Source: HGM04593 sp045657945 (GTDB lineage Bacteria > Bacteroidota > Bacteroidia > Bacteroidales > Bacteroidaceae). From it: DNA of 64,000 nucleotides. A program made the position numbers and the translations under genes. The notes under the pieces are model-generated. The model searched no databases. It saw only the letters and a program-made list of their open reading frames with translations, and was not told the DNA's origin. Positions 60,202 to 64,000 of the stretch are shown here, piece by piece; the stretch's first letter is position 1, and the number at the start of each line of letters is the position of its first letter. Where the stretch lies: NCBI GenBank assembly GCA_045657945.1, contig JAZOUB010000054.1:1-64000 (forward strand), written 5' to 3'.

Positions 60202-60591
60202 ATGTCAAATTCAATAGTAATAGCAATTGCATTCGCTGTCCTCGCGGCAGGAGTTTTTGTCTTGCGAAAACTATATGGCAACAATGCTGCTACAACAAAC
60301 GCCGAAGAGAGCCACGACCACCACGATGGCGAGGACGGCACATGCTGCGGAAAGCACACAAACTGTGCAAAGGGATATGACAACAGCAACCTCTACTTTG
60401 ATGACGAGGAGCTCGACCGTTTCAAGGGTGTAAAGGCCGAGGAATATACCGATGCCGACGTCGAGGAGTTCCGACAAGTGCTCTACACTATGCGCGAGGA
60501 GGAGGTCGAGAACTGGGCACACTGCATTGAAACACGAGGCATTGAACTGCCTGCAGAGATAAAGGACGAGATTCTGATGATGCTGCAATAA
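60202..60591 (+). CDS. Small membrane-anchored Cys/His-rich protein of unknown function
   Basis: 129 residues. One N-terminal membrane helix (IVIAIAFAVLAAGVFVL) is followed by a His/Asp-rich linker (HDHHDGEDG) and CCGKHTNC, a likely metal-binding cluster, then an acidic helical domain (DDEELDRFKG, EYTDADVEEFRQVLYTM, EVENWAHCIETRGIELP). I recognise it as a Bacteroidales-type conserved small protein without a known role. It ends 12 bp before the PorW/SprE-like gene and is probably co-transcribed, so a link to secretion is possible but not shown. Confidence 0.72.
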   Translation: MSNSIVIAIAFAVLAAGVFVLRKLYGNNAATTNAEESHDHHDGEDGTCCGKHTNCAKGYDNSNLYFDDEELDRFKGVKAEEYTDADVEEFRQVLYTMREEEVENWAHCIETRGIELPAEIKDEILMMLQ

Positions 60592-60603
60592 GAAGAGAAT
60601 ACT

Positions 60604-63450
60604 GTGCGTAAGGTCTTGTACTACATATTAGCCATTTTTGCAATTGCAGGACTCAGCAGTTGTGCAAGCAAAAGAAAGAATACCGCCACAACGCGCGCGT
60701 ACCACGCCTTCACGGCCCGATACAACACCTACTACAATGGCAACGAGGCCTACAAGCAGGCCATGAAGGCGCAAAGCACGGGACACAAGGACAACTATCT
60801 CGAGGAGTTGCCGCTACTCATCATCAGCGACAAGAACACGCAGAAGAACGGCGCCAGCAACTATGACCGCGCAATTGAGAAATCGCAGAAGGCAATCAAG
60901 AACCACTCGATCAAAAGCAAACCCAAGAAACCTGCTGGAAAGAAACTTACACAAAAGCAGAAACTTTTCTATTCGCAGAAGGAGTTCAACCCGTTCCTGT
61001 GGAAAGCATGGTTCCTGATGGCTAACTCGCAGTTCCAGAAAGGAGAGTTTGCCGAGGCTGCAAGTACATACATTTATATCACAAAACTATACGAAAGCAG
61101 CCCCACTGTTGTAGCCCAAGCACGCATAGGGTTGGCAAAATGCTATGCCGAAATGGAGTGGCTCTACGAATCGGAGGAGTTGTTGCAACGCATACAGCGC
61201 GACACCGTGCCCGAGACCCTGAAAAAGGAGTATGCTGTGGCAAAAGCCAATCTGCTGCTCAAGCAGAAGCGAGGTGAAGAGGCCATACCACACATAAAGG
61301 CAGGTCTCAAGCGCAAGGAGATAACTTCGCTCGACAAGGCACGTGAGCACTACCTCCTGGGACAGCTCTATGCCAAGGCAGGCAACAAGAAAGAGGCGTA
61401 CAAGAGTTTTGGCAAGGCAATTGCACAAAGCCCACCATACGAATTCGAGTTCAACGCACGCATTAGGCAGACCGAGACTGCCACCGACGAGAACCACAAG
61501 AAGACTTTGCGCAAGCTGAAGCGGATGGCAAAGTCGGACAAGAATATTGACTATCAGGCACAGATATACTATGCCATAGGCAACCTGCATCTGAGCCAGG
61601 GCGACACTGTTGAAGCGATAAAGGCCTACGAGACAGGTGTTGCTACAGGAGCGACAAGCGGATATGGCACCGGCATGCTGCACCTATCGCTCGCGAAGCT
61701 CTACTGGAAGCTGGAAAAGTTCTCGAAGTCGCACGACAACTATACCAAGGCAATGTCCATGCTCAACGAGGAGACTCCCGGCTTTGACGAGATAAAGTTC
61801 CGCAGCGAGGCACTTGCCGGGTTGATACAATACACCGACATTGTTGAAAAGGAGAGCAAACTGCTTCATTGGGCGACATTGACACCCGAGCAGTTGTATC
61901 CAATCATTGACGAGCTCATTGAGGAGGCTAAACTGCAGGAGGAGCTACGGAAGAAAGAAGAGAAGAAACTTGCACGTGAGAATGGTGGTGGCAGCGAGCT
62001 TGACAAGGCCGGCACAAATGCCGACATGACAATAAATGACCAGAACGAGAAGCAGCTGTGGTACTTCTACAACCCACAGTTGGTATCACAGGGAGTGCGC
62101 ACCTTCAAGCAGAAATGGGGCGACAGGGAATTGAAGGATTATTGGCGTTTCAGCAACACAATATCATCGCTGATGAGCGACAATCTCGAAGCTGACAGCA
62201 TGATAGTTGACTCGCTTGGCATTAAGGATTCCCTTGAATTGACCGACAGTATTGCCGTTGACATGGAAATAGAAGAAGCAACCAAGGAGTTGGCTACCGA
62301 CCCCACGACACGAGAATACTACATACAACAGATTCCCGTAACTGACGAGCAGAAGGAGGCATCGCACAAAGCACTGCGCGAGGCGCTGCTGGAGGCCGGC
62401 ATACGTTTCAAGGACGATGTGAACGACAAGCGTCTCACCATCTCATACCTTGAGCGCGTTGTCAATGACTATCCCGAATATGAAAGGCTTGCCGAGGCAT
62501 ACTACCACCTGTTCCTTGCATGCTCACGTTGGGATGAACCCGAGAAGGCAGGACTGTACAAAAACCTGCTGATAGCGGATTATCCTGACAGCACAATCAC
62601 CAAGCGCATTCAGGATCCAGATTTCTTTGAGAGCGCAGCAACACGTAAGCACAAGGAGGATTCAATCTATGTAAAGGCATACGCCCACTACAATAACCAG
62701 GAGTATGACGCTGTCATAGAAGAGAACCTTTACAGTGCTGCAAAATATCCACAGGGTAGCCACCGTGCACGTTTCATGTTCATTGATGCCATGGCAAAAC
62801 TCTACAGCAACAGGAGCGAGGAGGCGCTCGTTGCACTGGAGGAGTTGATAAAGACATACCCGACGGACAGCATCTGTGTTCTTGCGACAGGCATCAACAC
62901 CGGCATCAAGGAGGGAAAACTGCTTAACAGCGGCATCTCGACATCCATCTGGGACCGCAAGGCCGACGGTACAATCAGAACCGGCAGCGACAGCATACCA
63001 CAGTTCGGCACAGGCCGCAACGAACCCTATTACTTTGTGCTGGCGTTCCCAAAAGATTCGCTCGACGAGAAACGCCTGCTCTTTGAGATGGCACGCTACA
63101 ATTTCTCACGTTACATGGTGCGCAACTTTGAGATGACATTCGAGAACCTTGCCGAGATTACGCTACTCGAGGTAAAGGAGTTCCTTAACTTTGACGAGGC
63201 GTTCCTTTACCGCAAGAGACTCTATGGCAACGCCGAAACGGCACGACTGCTCGAGGGCATCAACACATTCATCATATCAAAAAGCAACCTTGACTTGTTA
63301 TTACAATACTACACCTTTGGCGACTACACCAAGTTCTACGAGGAGAACTTCCTTGCAATACCGGAGGTTGAGATTGATGGTTACACCCTTGACGAGCCGG
63401 ACTATGGCGACAACGAGGAACAGGTTGATTTGAACAAAAACGAGGAATAG
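60604..63450 (+). CDS. PorW/SprE-like TPR lipoprotein of the type IX secretion system
   Basis: 948 residues from a GTG at 60604 (VRKVLYYILAIFAIAGLSSC, lipobox Cys ~20). Typical of the family are the early FTARYNTYYNGNEAYKQA, then TPR repeats (~125-420), a linker with charged coils (~440-470), and further TPRs (~600-800). PorW in Porphyromonas and SprE in Flavobacterium are outer-membrane lipoproteins required for type IX secretion. The start codon is unusual but the signal follows immediately, with a purine-rich stretch upstream. The next gene is porX, which fits a secretion role. Confidence 0.85.
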   Translation: MRKVLYYILAIFAIAGLSSCASKRKNTATTRAYHAFTARYNTYYNGNEAYKQAMKAQSTGHKDNYLEELPLLIISDKNTQKNGASNYDRAIEKSQKAIKNHSIKSKPKKPAGKKLTQKQKLFYSQKEFNPFLWKAWFLMANSQFQKGEFAEAASTYIYITKLYESSPTVVAQARIGLAKCYAEMEWLYESEELLQRIQRDTVPETLKKEYAVAKANLLLKQKRGEEAIPHIKAGLKRKEITSLDKAREHYLLGQLYAKAGNKKEAYKSFGKAIAQSPPYEFEFNARIRQTETATDENHKKTLRKLKRMAKSDKNIDYQAQIYYAIGNLHLSQGDTVEAIKAYETGVATGATSGYGTGMLHLSLAKLYWKLEKFSKSHDNYTKAMSMLNEETPGFDEIKFRSEALAGLIQYTDIVEKESKLLHWATLTPEQLYPIIDELIEEAKLQEELRKKEEKKLARENGGGSELDKAGTNADMTINDQNEKQLWYFYNPQLVSQGVRTFKQKWGDRELKDYWRFSNTISSLMSDNLEADSMIVDSLGIKDSLELTDSIAVDMEIEEATKELATDPTTREYYIQQIPVTDEQKEASHKALREALLEAGIRFKDDVNDKRLTISYLERVVNDYPEYERLAEAYYHLFLACSRWDEPEKAGLYKNLLIADYPDSTITKRIQDPDFFESAATRKHKEDSIYVKAYAHYNNQEYDAVIEENLYSAAKYPQGSHRARFMFIDAMAKLYSNRSEEALVALEELIKTYPTDSICVLATGINTGIKEGKLLNSGISTSIWDRKADGTIRTGSDSIPQFGTGRNEPYYFVLAFPKDSLDEKRLLFEMARYNFSRYMVRNFEMTFENLAEITLLEVKEFLNFDEAFLYRKRLYGNAETARLLEGINTFIISKSNLDLLLQYYTFGDYTKFYEENFLAIPEVEIDGYTLDEPDYGDNEEQVDLNKNEE

Positions 63451-63451
63451 A

Positions 63452-64000
63452 ATGACATACAGATTACTCTGGGCCGATGATGAGATAGAACTGCTAAAGG
63501 CCCACATCATATTTCTGCAAAGCAAAGGGTACGAGGTCACTACCGTGACCAACGGCCCCGATGCCATTGACGCCTGCCGCAGGGAGGCGTTCGACCTTGT
63601 CCTGCTCGACGAGAACATGCCGGGCCTCACGGGGTTGGAGGCTTTGACTGTCATAAAGGAGATATACCCGTCAATGCCGGTTGTAATGGTTACAAAGAGC
63701 GAGGAGGAGGATATTATGGAGCAGGCTATCGGTTCAAAGATTGCCGACTACCTGATAAAGCCGGTGAACCCGAACCAGATTCTGCTTACACTAAAGAAGA
63801 ACATCCACCACAAGGAGATTGTGGCAGAAAAGGCAAACAGCGCCTACCAGCAGAACTTCGGCAAGCTCTCAATGCAGATAAGCGACGCGCGCACCACCGA
63901 GGAGTGGCTCGACATCTACAAGAAGATTGTATATTGGGAACTGCAACTGGAGAATGCCGACACGCAGATGCACGAAATGCTTAAGTCGCAGAAAGAAGAA
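63452..64000 (+). CDS. porX: PorX-type response regulator (3' end outside window)
   Basis: 183 residues visible. The receiver domain starts RLLWADDEIELLKAH (acidic residues ~8-10), the phospho-Asp is in LVLLDENMPGLTG (~53), and Lys is in YLIKPVNP (~106). A helical linker follows, where PorX continues into a PglZ/alkaline-phosphatase-like domain that is not in this window. PorX regulates the type IX secretion system with PorY and a sigma factor. It starts one base after the PorW-like stop. Confidence 0.85.
   Translation, partial: MTYRLLWADDEIELLKAHIIFLQSKGYEVTTVTNGPDAIDACRREAFDLVLLDENMPGLTGLEALTVIKEIYPSMPVVMVTKSEEEDIMEQAIGSKIADYLIKPVNPNQILLTLKKNIHHKEIVAEKANSAYQQNFGKLSMQISDARTTEEWLDIYKKIVYWELQLENADTQMHEMLKSQKEE

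Overview
The window is a chromosomal segment of a member of the Bacteroidales (phylum Bacteroidota). The evidence is the promoters, which repeatedly match the Bacteroidota pattern TTTG-N19-21-TAnnTTTG, and a set of lineage-typical genes: a MurF-alanine racemase fusion, a TGS-domain nucleoside kinase, a GSCFA protein, an S46 dipeptidyl peptidase, DUF4369/thioredoxin lipoproteins, BspA-like leucine-rich repeat proteins, and PorW/SprE- and PorX-type secretion genes. The last two imply a type IX secretion system, so a Prevotella-, Porphyromonas- or Muribaculaceae-like lineage fits better than Bacteroides in the strict sense. No rRNA, tRNA, CRISPR array or transposase was seen.

Layout. 1-4.5 kb: minus-strand envelope genes (a truncated TonB-dependent-receptor-like barrel, a small barrel protein) and a ROK sugar kinase. 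4.7-13 kb: a surface-protein module with a giant leucine-rich repeat protein and a short companion peptide, divergent from a membrane-anchored TPR/H-box/receiver/AraC regulator that has no kinase ATPase domain, then a stand-alone AraC-type regulator. Both regulator promoters carry direct repeats spaced exactly 21 bp. 13-17 kb: esterase, sigma-54 and nucleoside kinase. 17.2-19.3 kb: a compact ABC-type ATPase plus a DUF4435 (TOPRIM-like) protein, a pair resembling the AriA/AriB components of PARIS phage defence. 19.3-40.7 kb: mostly core genes, including potassium uptake (trkH, trkA), dxs, murF-alr, an NSS transporter, ddh, pnp, greA, a HIT protein, pyrC, an orphan MetH-activation protein, plsC, a DPP7-like peptidase and an HD hydrolase.

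41-53.1 kb is an accessory defence island, largely AT-rich: a class II Fic protein flanked by long direct repeats, an AbiH-family gene, and a type I restriction-modification operon in the order small protein - hsdM - hsdS - ATPase - hsdR - GIY-YIG/DUF4357 - BRO-N/Fic - RhuM remnant. The gene between hsdS and hsdR holds the most interesting signal. It has the position, ATPase motifs and exact catalytic-triad spacing (R, E at +4, H at +36) of the anticodon nuclease PrrC, but a 7-bp tandem duplication between E and H shifts the frame and removes the histidine. hsdS carries a G9 tract and a 12-bp tandem repeat in its central linker, and the operon promoter lies inside a perfect 13-bp inverted repeat. 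Together these suggest a tightly regulated, potentially phase-variable restriction system with a reversible suicide nuclease.

53-64 kb returns to core genes: ogt, an aldo/keto reductase, rmuC, a class I glutamine-amidotransferase-like/dipeptidase fusion, an Lrp regulator, two FKBP isomerases, a Cys/His-rich small membrane protein, a PorW/SprE-like lipoprotein and the start of porX. All functions are read from sequence motifs and family knowledge; no database search was run.
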